Positions 33,409 through 41,458 of a stretch of 64,000 nt of DNA are shown one piece after another. The position numbers and the translations under genes are program-made. Under the pieces are notes generated by a model. The model did no database searches. It was not told the DNA's origin and worked only from the letters and a program-made list of their open reading frames with translations. Positions within the stretch are counted from its first letter, which is position 1. Every line of letters begins with the position of its first letter. The DNA is from Pseudomonas sp. TH43 (GTDB lineage: Bacteria; Pseudomonadota; Gammaproteobacteria; Pseudomonadales; Pseudomonadaceae), in contig NZ_JAEKFI010000004.1 of the NCBI RefSeq assembly GCF_016650635.1, positions 2,154,501 to 2,218,500 of the forward strand, in the 5' to 3' direction.

Positions 33409-35151
33409 TTAGAGGAAGAGTCCGGGGCCCGGGCGACTTCCTTCGGGGAATCTGACGCCGACTTTGCCGATCTTGTTCCCGTCCATGACCGCGACCGTCC
33501 AGTGGGTGTTGTTCCACTCGACCTGGTCACCGACGATCGGTGCACCACCGACCTTGTGGGCGATAAAGGCGCCCAGCGTCGTGTCTGGATCGATGCCCTC
33601 GGTCGGCAAGCCATAAAGCGCCGCAACCGCTTTAAGCTGGGCGTCTCCTTCGAGTACGAAGTCGCCGAAGAAGCGCAGATCGAGGCCGCGTTGCGGTGCC
33701 TGGCTGAAGAGTTTTCCGAGGGCCGGCAAGTTGTGTTCATGGCCGATAACACACAGCAAATCATCGACTTCCAATACCGTACTACCCGACGGATGGAGCA
33801 ATTGTTGGCCACGAAACAGTGCTGCGATCCGCGTGCCTTCGGGCATTTTCAGCTCGCGCAGGGGTGAACCGATGCACCATTTCTCTGCGCCGAGCTTGTA
33901 GACGAACAGCTCCCACTCACTGGTGATGTGCACTTCCAGCGCGGATCGGGAGATCGGCGCGGGCTCCGGCGGCACCGTCACCTTCAACAGTTTGGCGACC
34001 CACGGCAGGCTTGTGCCCTGCACCAACAACGAGACCAACACGATGAAGAAGGCGAGGTTGAAGTACAGCTGCGCATTCGGCAGCCCGGCCATCAGCGGGA
34101 ACACCGCGAGAATGATCGGTACCGCACCACGCAGACCCACCCAGGAGATGAAGGCTTTTTCACGGCCGTGGAACGCCTTGAATGGCAGCAAACCGACGAT
34201 TACCGACAACGGCCGCGCGAACAGAATCATCCACAGCGCCAGACCGAGGGCGGGCAGGGCGATTGGCAGCAAATCGTGCGGCGTGACCAGCAGCCCCAAC
34301 ACCAGGAACATGCCGATCTGCGCCAACCAGGCCATGCCGTCGAGCATGTGCAGAATGCCGTGGCGGCTGCGCACCGGACGGTTGCCGATCACCAGACCGC
34401 ACAGGTACACCGCGAGGAAGCCACTGCCATGCAGGGCGTTGGTCAGGGCAAACACCAGCAGACCGCCGGCGATCACCAGAATCGGATAGAGACCTGCAGC
34501 CAGATTGATCCGGTTGACCAACTGCAGCATCAGCCAGCCGCCGCCGAGACCGATCACGCCACCGATACCGAATTCGCGGATCAGGTGCGTCAGCAGGCTC
34601 CAGTGCAGTCCGGTCTGGCCGCTGGCGAGCATGTCGATCAGGGTCACGGTGAGAAACACCGCCATCGGGTCGTTGCTGCCGGATTCGATTTCCAGGCTGG
34701 CGGTGACCCGTTCGTTGAGGCCTTTGCCGCCCAGCAGCGAGAACACCGCAGCGGCGTCTGTCGAACCGACAATAGCGCCGATCAGCAGGCCCTGAATCAT
34801 GTTGAGGTCGAACAGCCACGCCGCCGCCATGCCGGTCAGCCCGGTGGTGATCAACACGCCGACCGTGGCCAACGACAACGCCGGCCATAACGCCACGCGG
34901 AAACTCGACACCCGTGTGCGCAAACCACCGTCGAGGAGGATCACCGCGAGTGCGAGGTTGCCGACCAGATAGGCCGTTGGGTAGTTATCGAAAATGATCC
35001 CGCCGCCATCGACCCCGGCGGCCATGCCGACCGCAAGGATAATGACCAGAATCGGAATGCCGAGACGGGAGGAAAGTGAACTGACAAGAATGCTCGCACC
35101 TACCAGCAACGCGCCGATCAAGAACAGGCTGTTGATGGTCGTCGCATTCAA
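33409..35151 (-). CDS. cvrA: CPA1-type K+/H+ antiporter with RCK domain (CvrA/NhaP2-like)
   Basis: A 580-residue antiporter. Twelve or so membrane segments fill residues 5-385, including the ion-binding motif GSTDAAAVF and SLEIESGSNDPMAVFLT. A TrkA-C/RCK-C domain (about 405-485) and a CorC/HlyC-like domain (about 490-570) follow in the cytoplasm. The family exchanges K+ (or Na+) for H+. It is upstream of mscK on the same strand with a 34-bp gap; together they fit osmotic and ion homeostasis. Confidence 0.92.
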   Translation of the reverse strand: MNATTINSLFLIGALLVGASILVSSLSSRLGIPILVIILAVGMAAGVDGGGIIFDNYPTAYLVGNLALAVILLDGGLRTRVSSFRVALWPALSLATVGVLITTGLTGMAAAWLFDLNMIQGLLIGAIVGSTDAAAVFSLLGGKGLNERVTASLEIESGSNDPMAVFLTVTLIDMLASGQTGLHWSLLTHLIREFGIGGVIGLGGGWLMLQLVNRINLAAGLYPILVIAGGLLVFALTNALHGSGFLAVYLCGLVIGNRPVRSRHGILHMLDGMAWLAQIGMFLVLGLLVTPHDLLPIALPALGLALWMILFARPLSVIVGLLPFKAFHGREKAFISWVGLRGAVPIILAVFPLMAGLPNAQLYFNLAFFIVLVSLLVQGTSLPWVAKLLKVTVPPEPAPISRSALEVHITSEWELFVYKLGAEKWCIGSPLRELKMPEGTRIAALFRGQQLLHPSGSTVLEVDDLLCVIGHEHNLPALGKLFSQAPQRGLDLRFFGDFVLEGDAQLKAVAALYGLPTEGIDPDTTLGAFIAHKVGGAPIVGDQVEWNNTHWTVAVMDGNKIGKVGVRFPEGSRPGPGLFL

Positions 35152-35295
35152 AGGCAGTACTCCAGGGACGTAAAGACGGGCACAAACTGACCATGCAGTC
35201 TGCGTGCCAGCGATTCTAACCTGTTGAAATGTGATGCTGTCAAAAAGGTTTTTGCGCTGGCGTGTTCGGGATTTTGGTTCGGCTAAGGATTGCTG

Positions 35296-35473
35296 CCCTC
35301 ACCCTAACCCTCTCCCGGAGGGAGAGGGGACTGACCGAGCAGTTCTTGCGAGGCACATCGACCTGAGATATCGAGCCGAACTCACTGGGATATCGAGCCA
35401 AACTCAGGTCTTGAAGAACATGAAGATCTGCTCCCTTTCCCCCTCTCCCTCTGGGAGAGGGCTGGGGTGAGGG
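35296..35473. repeat. MITE-like repeat, copy 1
   Basis: A 178-bp element bounded by inverted ends CCCTCACCCTAACCCTCTCC and (reverse complement at the right) CCCTCACCCCAGCCCTCTCC. Each end also folds into its own hairpin (CTCTCCCGGAGGGAGAG). The inner part holds GACCTGA-type inverted segments. No open frame of note; it lies between cvrA and a chemoreceptor gene. Copies 2 and 3 are at 41280-41451 and 55771-55962. Confidence 0.85.
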
Positions 35474-35497
35474 TGTTTTTGATCTTGATCTACTGAA

Positions 35498-37123
35498 TCA
35501 GAGGCTGAAGCGCCCAACCATATTGTTCAGATCCAGCGCCAGGCGTGACAGTTCATTACTCGCTGCACTGGTCTGATTCGCCCCAGTCGCCGATTGCACC
35601 GACAGATCACGGATGTTCACCAGGTTGCGGTCAACTTCGCGCGCCACTTGCGCCTGTTCTTCCGCCGCACTGGCGATCACCAGGTTGCGCTCGTTGATCT
35701 CGACGATCGCCGTGTTGATGGTGTCCAGCGACATCCCGGCGCCACGGGCAATGTTCAGCGTCGACTCGGCGCGCTCGGTGCTGTTACGCATCGAATCCAC
35801 GGCGTGTTCGGTGCCGCTCTGAATGCTGCCGATCATCCGCTCGATTTCGCTGGTCGACTGTTGAGTGCGATGCGCCAATGCGCGAACTTCATCCGCCACT
35901 ACCGCAAAACCACGACCGGCCTCACCGGCACGCGCCGCTTCAATCGCCGCGTTCAGCGCCAGCAGATTGGTCTGATCGGCCAGACCACGAATCACGTCCA
36001 GCACCTTGCCGATGTCACGGGATTCATTGGCCAGATCACCGATCAACGAGGCAGTGCTCTGCACATCGGCGCTCATGCGTTCGATGGCGCTCACCGTTTC
36101 CTGGACCAGATCACGACCGTCGCCGGCCGATGTGGTGGCGTTCTTCGAGGCTTCCGAAGTGCTCACCGCGTTGCGCGCCACTTCTTCCACGGCGCTGGTC
36201 ATCTCGTTGACCGCCGTGGCCGCCTGCTCGATTTCATTGTTCTGCTGAGTCAGGCCACGGGCGCTTTCGTCGGTGACGCTGTTCAGCTCTTCCGCTGCCG
36301 ATGCAAGCTGCGTGGCCGAGCCGGAAATCCGCTGCAGGGTGTCACGCAGTTTCGACTGCATCTTTGCCATGGCCGCCAGCAGGCGCCCGGCTTCGTCGGA
36401 ACCGTCGACATGGATCGGCTGGGTCAGGTTGCCTTCTGCGATGGTTTCCGCCGCTTCCAGTGCCTTGGAAATCGGCTTGGTGATGCTGGTGGTCAGCAGC
36501 CAGGCGAACAGCAGCGTCAGGCCGGTGGCAATCACCAGCAGGGTCACCACCAGATCGAAAGCCGAAGAATACTGATTAGCGGCTTGCTCGTTAGTCTCGC
36601 TGATCTGCTCGCCGTTGATCTGCATCAGACGGTTGAGCACACCGTTCACCGCTTCGGAGTTGTTCAGCAACTCGGTGTTGAGCAGGGTGCGCAGCTCATC
36701 GACCTGATTGTTGCGTGACAGGGTTTTCATGCGGTCTTCGATCTGGCGGTACTGACCGAGCAGTTGCACGTATTGGTCATACGCCGTGCGTTCCTCAGGG
36801 CTGCCGATCAATGGCTCGTAAGCCGTTTGAGCGGCGCGGATCTGCTGATTGCGCATGTCCAGCAGTTCCATGGTTTTCTGCTGTACGTCCGGTTCGCGGT
36901 TGACCAGCAAGCGGTACGACAACACTCGCAGGCGCAGGGTCAGTTGGGTGAACTCGTCGAGGTTCTTGATGCTCGGCACGCTGCTGGACGAGATATCCTC
37001 GGCGGCGCCGCGGATTTTGCTCATCTGGTTCAAGGCGAACACGCCAAGAATCAACATCAGGCCGCCGATCAGGGCGAAACCGGTGAACGCCCGAGGGGCG
37101 ATATTCATATTGCGAAGGGACAT
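35498..37123 (-). CDS. Methyl-accepting chemotaxis protein, 4HB sensor
   Basis: A 541-residue chemoreceptor. A membrane segment (about 13-33), a periplasmic four-helix-bundle sensor (about 35-190), a second membrane segment (LVVTLLVIATGLTLLFAWLL), a HAMP domain (about 212-264) and a signalling domain with the conserved tip (DVIRGLADQTNLLALNAAIEAARAGE in parts) follow in order. The ATG at 37123 gives the normal short cytoplasmic N-terminus; the frame extends to 37273. The ligand is unknown. It is divergent from the zapB-like/zapA pair. Confidence 0.92.
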   Translation of the reverse strand: MSLRNMNIAPRAFTGFALIGGLMLILGVFALNQMSKIRGAAEDISSSSVPSIKNLDEFTQLTLRLRVLSYRLLVNREPDVQQKTMELLDMRNQQIRAAQTAYEPLIGSPEERTAYDQYVQLLGQYRQIEDRMKTLSRNNQVDELRTLLNTELLNNSEAVNGVLNRLMQINGEQISETNEQAANQYSSAFDLVVTLLVIATGLTLLFAWLLTTSITKPISKALEAAETIAEGNLTQPIHVDGSDEAGRLLAAMAKMQSKLRDTLQRISGSATQLASAAEELNSVTDESARGLTQQNNEIEQAATAVNEMTSAVEEVARNAVSTSEASKNATTSAGDGRDLVQETVSAIERMSADVQSTASLIGDLANESRDIGKVLDVIRGLADQTNLLALNAAIEAARAGEAGRGFAVVADEVRALAHRTQQSTSEIERMIGSIQSGTEHAVDSMRNSTERAESTLNIARGAGMSLDTINTAIVEINERNLVIASAAEEQAQVAREVDRNLVNIRDLSVQSATGANQTSAASNELSRLALDLNNMVGRFSL

Positions 37124-37400
37124 GGGCGGGTACCGAAAAGGGCCGCATCCATGCGGGCTGAAACTGCTGTATGGGTGACTTATCGGTCCTACGACTAAAG
37201 TCTTGAGTCGGTGTGCGTATTTGTCGCAGACGGGCCTGAGCGACGAAGTGCAGGAACAAGATCGGCAAATCACAGTCTTTAAAGCTCGCGGGAACGCTCG
37301 CCCGCCAGGAAAATCAAGGCTTTGCGCCGGTTTAACCCTGGCATCTGTGGTGACTTTTCTTTATCGTACGCGCCCTTTGAAAAACGCTTGGAAGATCAAA

Positions 37401-37631
37401 ATGTTGGAAGCATCCCTCAGCCAATTGGAACAGCTCGTCAGCGACCTGGTGCAACAGAACCAGACCCTGGCACACACCAACCAGACCCTGACCACGGAAC
37501 TGGCCCAGGCCAAGGATGAAAACGAAAGCCTGCAACTGAACCTGATGGAACAGGAAGAAAAGCACGGCGCCACCGCCGCGCGCATTCAGGCCCTGGTTGA
37601 TCGCGTCAACGCAGGTCCTGTCAGCGCATGA
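37401..37631 (+). CDS. ZapB-like/TIGR02449-type coiled-coil protein
   Basis: A 76-residue coiled-coil protein (heptads through residues 3-60: LEQLVSDLVQQNQTLAHTNQ and on), of the type that precedes zapA in pseudomonads and resembles ZapB. It probably takes part in division-ring organisation. GGAAG lies 9 bases before the ATG at 37401. Its stop overlaps the zapA start (ATGA). Confidence 0.85.
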   Translation: MLEASLSQLEQLVSDLVQQNQTLAHTNQTLTTELAQAKDENESLQLNLMEQEEKHGATAARIQALVDRVNAGPVSA

Positions 37632-37930
37632 ACCACGGCACAGCAGGGGTAAAGGTCATCTCCATTCTTGGGGAGGACTATTCGATCAAGGCACCGGCCG
37701 GGGAAGAACAGACCCTGCTGGACGCGGCATTGATGCTCAAGGCCGCTTTGGCCGACACCAAACGCAAATACCCGACGCTGATCGGTGACCGCTTGCTGGT
37801 GCTGGCAGCGATGAATCTGTGCTCGCAGCAGATCGAAATGAAGAAGCAGCACCAGGAAGAACTCGACCGTTACCAAGAGCAAGTCAGCGCCACGGTCGAC
37901 ACCATCGCCAAGACCATCAATCAGGGCTGA
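37628..37930 (+). CDS. zapA: Cell division protein ZapA
   Basis: A 100-residue FtsZ-ring crosslinking protein. The N-terminal strand-rich head (GVKVISILGEDYSIKAPAGEEQTLLDAALML in parts) and a C-terminal coiled coil (about 60-98) match ZapA. Translation is coupled to the upstream small coiled-coil gene. In the pseudomonads I recall, zapA is followed by the 6S RNA gene and flanked by ygfB; here only 99 bp separate it from a chemoreceptor gene, so 6S RNA does not follow. Confidence 0.9.
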   Translation: MNHGTAGVKVISILGEDYSIKAPAGEEQTLLDAALMLKAALADTKRKYPTLIGDRLLVLAAMNLCSQQIEMKKQHQEELDRYQEQVSATVDTIAKTINQG

Positions 37931-37969
37931 TGGGTTTGCGCACAACCAAAGAATAGATTGTTGATTGAG

Positions 37970-37979
37970 TTGTATACAA
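37970..37979. promoter_or_regulatory. TTGTATACAA palindrome upstream of a chemoreceptor
   Basis: A perfect 10-bp palindrome 51 bp before the chemoreceptor ATG. Sequences of this type serve as operators of GntR-family (FadR/VanR-like) regulators. No GntR gene is present in the window. Confidence 0.45.
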
Positions 37980-38029
37980 TCGGCACGGCTGTTGCATCGT
38001 TTCGGCCACTTATTCTTTGGGGGTGCTCC

Positions 38030-39967
38030 ATGCAGTTGTGGCGACGCAGTATTCAATGGCAGCTGATCCTCAGCATGGGCACCGCCCTGCTGGTCAGCAT
38101 CCTGATCGTGGTTGGCATTTATACCCTGGTGGTCAACCGCCTCGCCCAGAGCTATCTGGTCGAGCAAGCATTGCCGTCGAGCATCGAAGCGACGCGCAAC
38201 GACATCGAACGCATCCTCGTGCAACCGCTGACGGCGGCCAAAGACATTGCCAGCAACACCATGGTTCGCGACTGGCTCGCGTCGGGTGAAGACAGCGGCA
38301 AAACAGCAGCCTTTGCGCAGTATCTGGAAGGCATTCGCGCCGAACACAAAGCTTTTACGGCGTTGATCATCGGCACCGAATCCAATCATTACATCACCGA
38401 AAAAGGCCTGGATCGCACCCTCAGTCGCGCCAAACCTGCCGATGCCTGGTTCTACTCTTTCCTCGACAGTCAGCAGCCGCGCACCCTCAATATCGACAAC
38501 GATGGCGCGACCGGCGAGTTGGCGCTGTTCATTGACTTGAAGGTCGAGCAGGCTGGCAAAGTTGTCGGCGTTGCCGGACTCGGCTTGAGCATGAAAGAGC
38601 TGTCCGAGCTGATCCACAACTTCAGCTTCGGCGAGCGCGGCAAGGTCTATCTCGTGCGTTCCGATGGTTTGATCCAGGTGCATCCCGAGGCGCAGTTCAG
38701 CGGTAAACGCACCCTTACAGAGCAGATCGGTGCCTCGGCCGCGCAGGCCGTCATGGGTCAAAAAACTGCCGTAAGCAGCAGCTTCCAAAGAGCGGGAGAG
38801 GATTTCCTCGCCTTCAGCCTGCCCTTGCGTGATCTGGGCTGGACCCTGGTGGCCGAAGTGCCGCAGTCGCAAATCTATGCCGAAGCCCGCAAAGCGATGT
38901 GGATGAGCGGCGGCATCGGTCTGGCCGTGGCGCTGGTGTGCCTGGCGTTGGTGGTCTGGCTGGCGCAGGGTTTGGTGCGGCCGATTCGTCAGGTAACAGC
39001 CGCGCTGGTAGCAATCGGTAGCGGTGGGGGAGATTTGACCCATCGGTTAGATTCCAGTCGCGCTGATGAACTGGGCGATCTGGCGCGGGGCTTCAACCGC
39101 TTCCTCGATAGCCAGCGCGGGATGATTGCCGAAGTGCTGACCACCAGCGAGCGTTTGCGCACGGCTGTCGGGCAAGTGGCCAAGGTTGTCGATAACACTG
39201 CCGAGCGCTCCGGCCGTCAGCAGGAAATGACCGACATGGTTGCCACGGCCGTTCATGAAATGGGCCTGACCGTGCAGGAAATCGCGCAGAACGCCGGCAA
39301 CGCGGCGCTCGCCTCGCAAACCGCGCGCGATGAAGCCATGCAGGCGCGTGAAGTGGTTGGCGGTTCGATTCGGCACATTGAAAGCATGTCCGATGAGATT
39401 GGCTTGGCAGCGGGCGCGGTGGGTGAACTGGCGCATCAAGTGGCGTCGATTGATTCGGTGTTGGCGGTGATTCGCGGGGTGTCCGAACAGACGAATTTGC
39501 TGGCTTTGAACGCAGCTATCGAAGCCGCGCGTGCCGGAGATATGGGGCGTGGTTTTGCAGTTGTTGCTGATGAAGTCCGGACGTTGGCACGGCGGACTCA
39601 GGCGTCCACTGACGAGATTCAGCAGATGATCGGCAGCCTCAAGCAGGGGGCGGAAAACGCCGTGTCATCGATGCGCACGGGGCAGGCGGCGACGGGCACC
39701 GGGGTTGAGTCGAGCCAGCGTACCGGAGCTTCGCTGACGGCGATTACCGGGCAGGTCGAGCGCATCAGTGACATGAACCATCAGGTGGCGACGGCGACGG
39801 AAGAACAGTCGGCGGTGACTGAAGAGATCAACCGCAACGTGCAGGGCATTTCCGATCTGGCGCGGGCGACGGCGGGGGAGGTTCGGGCTTGTCGTGAGGA
39901 TTGTCAGATGTTGCAGCGACTGGCGGATGATCTGGCGCGGCAGATGGGTGGGTTCAAGCTGAGCTAA
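38030..39967 (+). CDS. Methyl-accepting chemotaxis protein, dCache-type sensor
   Basis: A 645-residue chemoreceptor. The first membrane segment (WQLILSMGTALLVSILIVVG and on) is followed by a large periplasmic region of about 240 residues that looks like a double-Cache sensor (ISLDLK-like repeat: SELIHNFSFGERGKVYLVRSDG in parts, HPEAQF), a second segment (GGIGLAVALVCLALVVWLA), HAMP (about 315-368), and a signalling domain with SEQTNLLALNAAIEAARAGD. The ATG at 38030 is preferred over 37958, which would add 24 residues covering the palindrome. dCache sensors usually bind amino acids, amines or organic acids. Confidence 0.9.
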   Translation: MQLWRRSIQWQLILSMGTALLVSILIVVGIYTLVVNRLAQSYLVEQALPSSIEATRNDIERILVQPLTAAKDIASNTMVRDWLASGEDSGKTAAFAQYLEGIRAEHKAFTALIIGTESNHYITEKGLDRTLSRAKPADAWFYSFLDSQQPRTLNIDNDGATGELALFIDLKVEQAGKVVGVAGLGLSMKELSELIHNFSFGERGKVYLVRSDGLIQVHPEAQFSGKRTLTEQIGASAAQAVMGQKTAVSSSFQRAGEDFLAFSLPLRDLGWTLVAEVPQSQIYAEARKAMWMSGGIGLAVALVCLALVVWLAQGLVRPIRQVTAALVAIGSGGGDLTHRLDSSRADELGDLARGFNRFLDSQRGMIAEVLTTSERLRTAVGQVAKVVDNTAERSGRQQEMTDMVATAVHEMGLTVQEIAQNAGNAALASQTARDEAMQAREVVGGSIRHIESMSDEIGLAAGAVGELAHQVASIDSVLAVIRGVSEQTNLLALNAAIEAARAGDMGRGFAVVADEVRTLARRTQASTDEIQQMIGSLKQGAENAVSSMRTGQAATGTGVESSQRTGASLTAITGQVERISDMNHQVATATEEQSAVTEEINRNVQGISDLARATAGEVRACREDCQMLQRLADDLARQMGGFKLS

Positions 39968-39992
39968 GTGTTCAATCAGAAAAGCCCCTCAC

Positions 39993-41279
39993 TGTAGAGA
40001 CCGGTACATCCTTTACACATTAGACCGGGGACATCGTTTACACCTTTTCCAGGCTTGCTACGCGTTTAGCGCCGCGTTCAAGCCTGCCTAAACAGAAGGT
40101 GCAAAGGTACAACTCCCACACATCATCAGCCACCTCCTTCAGCGCGATCTCTTCGCCGATCAGTGCCTCTCCCAGAAAAATCAGCTGTCCTTTCCATTTG
40201 AACTCTCCGTTCGAACGAACCTTACGCACTTCAACGTCAGTGCCATATTCAACCGCTGGCAGGTAACCGGGGTAGGGTCGTAACGACGGGCTATACACCG
40301 AAGCGGGTGGCTTCATGTCCAACGCGGTGTGCGGTCGAACCTGATTGAAGTCCTGGATGAAATCCTCAAAGGCCAATTGCTGGCGCACAAGATTTTCCGC
40401 AGGTGTTCGTAATACCGCTGCTTTCAGCGTTCGGTGCATCCGTTCGTGCCGGCCATTTTGGTCGGGACGGCCAGGTGTAATTGTCTCGACGTGAATTCCG
40501 TGCCTGATGAACCACACCGACAACTTCGACAAACGCGCCAAACCCGTTGATGCGCAGGGAGCGCCATTGTCCGTGCGAATCACATCCGGCAACCCAAACT
40601 CCCGGAAGGCCCACTCGAAGCCCTGCCGCGTGGGCTCCCCATGCGTGCTGGGCAATGCCCGGCAAAGCAGCAGATAGCGACTCATCTGGTCGGTAATGGT
40701 CAGCGGATAGCACCAATTGCCATCCTGCATTTTGAATTGCCCTTTGTAATCGGCACACCAGGTCTGATTGGGTTGGTCGACCGGACGCAAATGCGTCGGA
40801 GCGCGTGGGCGCACGGGATAGGGGCGCCGCGCAGTGACCAGACCAGCCTTCTTCAACCATATCCCGGCGGTACTCGCGGCCGGCCAGTGGATATCCGGAT
40901 CGGAGACGCGCAGACGATCAATGATCTGCTTAGGCCCCCGATCGGGATGCTCGTTTTTCTTGGTCAGCAGCGTGGCTATGATTTCGTCGGGCGTTTGATG
41001 AGGGCAATTCAATGGCTTACGCGATTGCTCTTTCAAGCCATCCACGCCCAGCGCTGCATACCGTTCCAGCCACTTGTCGATGGTTGGACGGCTGACGCCA
41101 TAGCGCCGGCTTAATTGGCTCTTGGTGAAACTGCCGCCAAGCCAGTCGCTGACTAACTTCACTCGTTGATCCATTGGGGACTCTTGATTCCAGGGCATGG
41201 TCAGCACCTCCTGACCATGATTGATACCTGTAAACCATGTCCCCGGTCTCAAACGTAAAGGATGTACCCGGTCTTTACC
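39993..41279. mobile_element. IS481-family insertion sequence
   Basis: A ~1287-bp element carrying one transposase. The ends are imperfect inverted repeats over about 50 bp: left TGTAGAGACCGGTACATCC and TAGACCGGGGACATCGTTTACAC; right (reverse complement) GGTAAAGACCGGGTACATCC and GAGACCGGGGACATGGTTTACA. It interrupts MITE-like copy 2: CCCTCAC at 39986-39992 continues as CCTAGCCCTCTCCC from 41283. A 3-bp duplication (CAC at 39990-39992 and 41280-41282) is possible; the exact ends are not certain by a few bases. Confidence 0.88.
40038..41198 (-). CDS. IS481-family transposase
   Basis: A 386-residue DDE transposase. The N-terminal helix-turn-helix (SQLSRRYGVSRPTIDKWLERY) is followed by an integrase-core domain with the acidic triad in TWCADYKGQF, IRTDNGAPCA and NGRHERMHRTLK. 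The frame is intact, so the element may be active. The ATG at 41198 has AGGAGG ten bases upstream; the frame runs upstream through the IS end to 41366. Confidence 0.92.
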   Translation of the reverse strand: MPWNQESPMDQRVKLVSDWLGGSFTKSQLSRRYGVSRPTIDKWLERYAALGVDGLKEQSRKPLNCPHQTPDEIIATLLTKKNEHPDRGPKQIIDRLRVSDPDIHWPAASTAGIWLKKAGLVTARRPYPVRPRAPTHLRPVDQPNQTWCADYKGQFKMQDGNWCYPLTITDQMSRYLLLCRALPSTHGEPTRQGFEWAFREFGLPDVIRTDNGAPCASTGLARLSKLSVWFIRHGIHVETITPGRPDQNGRHERMHRTLKAAVLRTPAENLVRQQLAFEDFIQDFNQVRPHTALDMKPPASVYSPSLRPYPGYLPAVEYGTDVEVRKVRSNGEFKWKGQLIFLGEALIGEEIALKEVADDVWELYLCTFCLGRLERGAKRVASLEKV

Positions 41280-41451
41280 CACCCTAGCCCTCTCCCAGAG
41301 GGAGAGGGGACTGAATGTGGGATGCTTGAGAAATACACCGACCTGAAAGTACTGTACTGAATCCATAGTCGACGCGGTTTTTCAGGTCGATGTATAGCGT
41401 CTGACACCTCGGTCGGCCCCCTCTCCCAGAGGGAGAGGGCTGGGGTGAGGG
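41280..41451. repeat. MITE-like repeat, copy 2 (split by the IS)
   Basis: The right and larger part of a second MITE-like copy; the first 7 bp are at 39986-39992 on the other side of the IS. The inner inverted segments (CGACCTGAAA and TTTTTCAGGTCG) and the right end GGGAGAGGGCTGGGGTGAGGG match copy 1. The rejoined length would be about 176-180 bp. Confidence 0.82.
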
Positions 41452-41458
41452 TAGGTTT

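Noticed and set aside
33375..33812. N-terminal extension of mscK to 33812
   Set aside because: It would overlap the cvrA gene by over 400 bp and hide the signal peptide that follows the ATG at 33374.
35231..35470. 79-codon frame over MITE-like copy 1
   Set aside because: It is translation of repeat DNA (a serine/proline-rich end from the hairpin sequence) and is not shared as a conserved frame by the other copies.
37931..38029. 6S RNA gene after zapA
   Set aside because: Only 99 bp are available, too short for ~180-nt 6S RNA, and the gap holds a palindrome and a receptor ribosome site instead.
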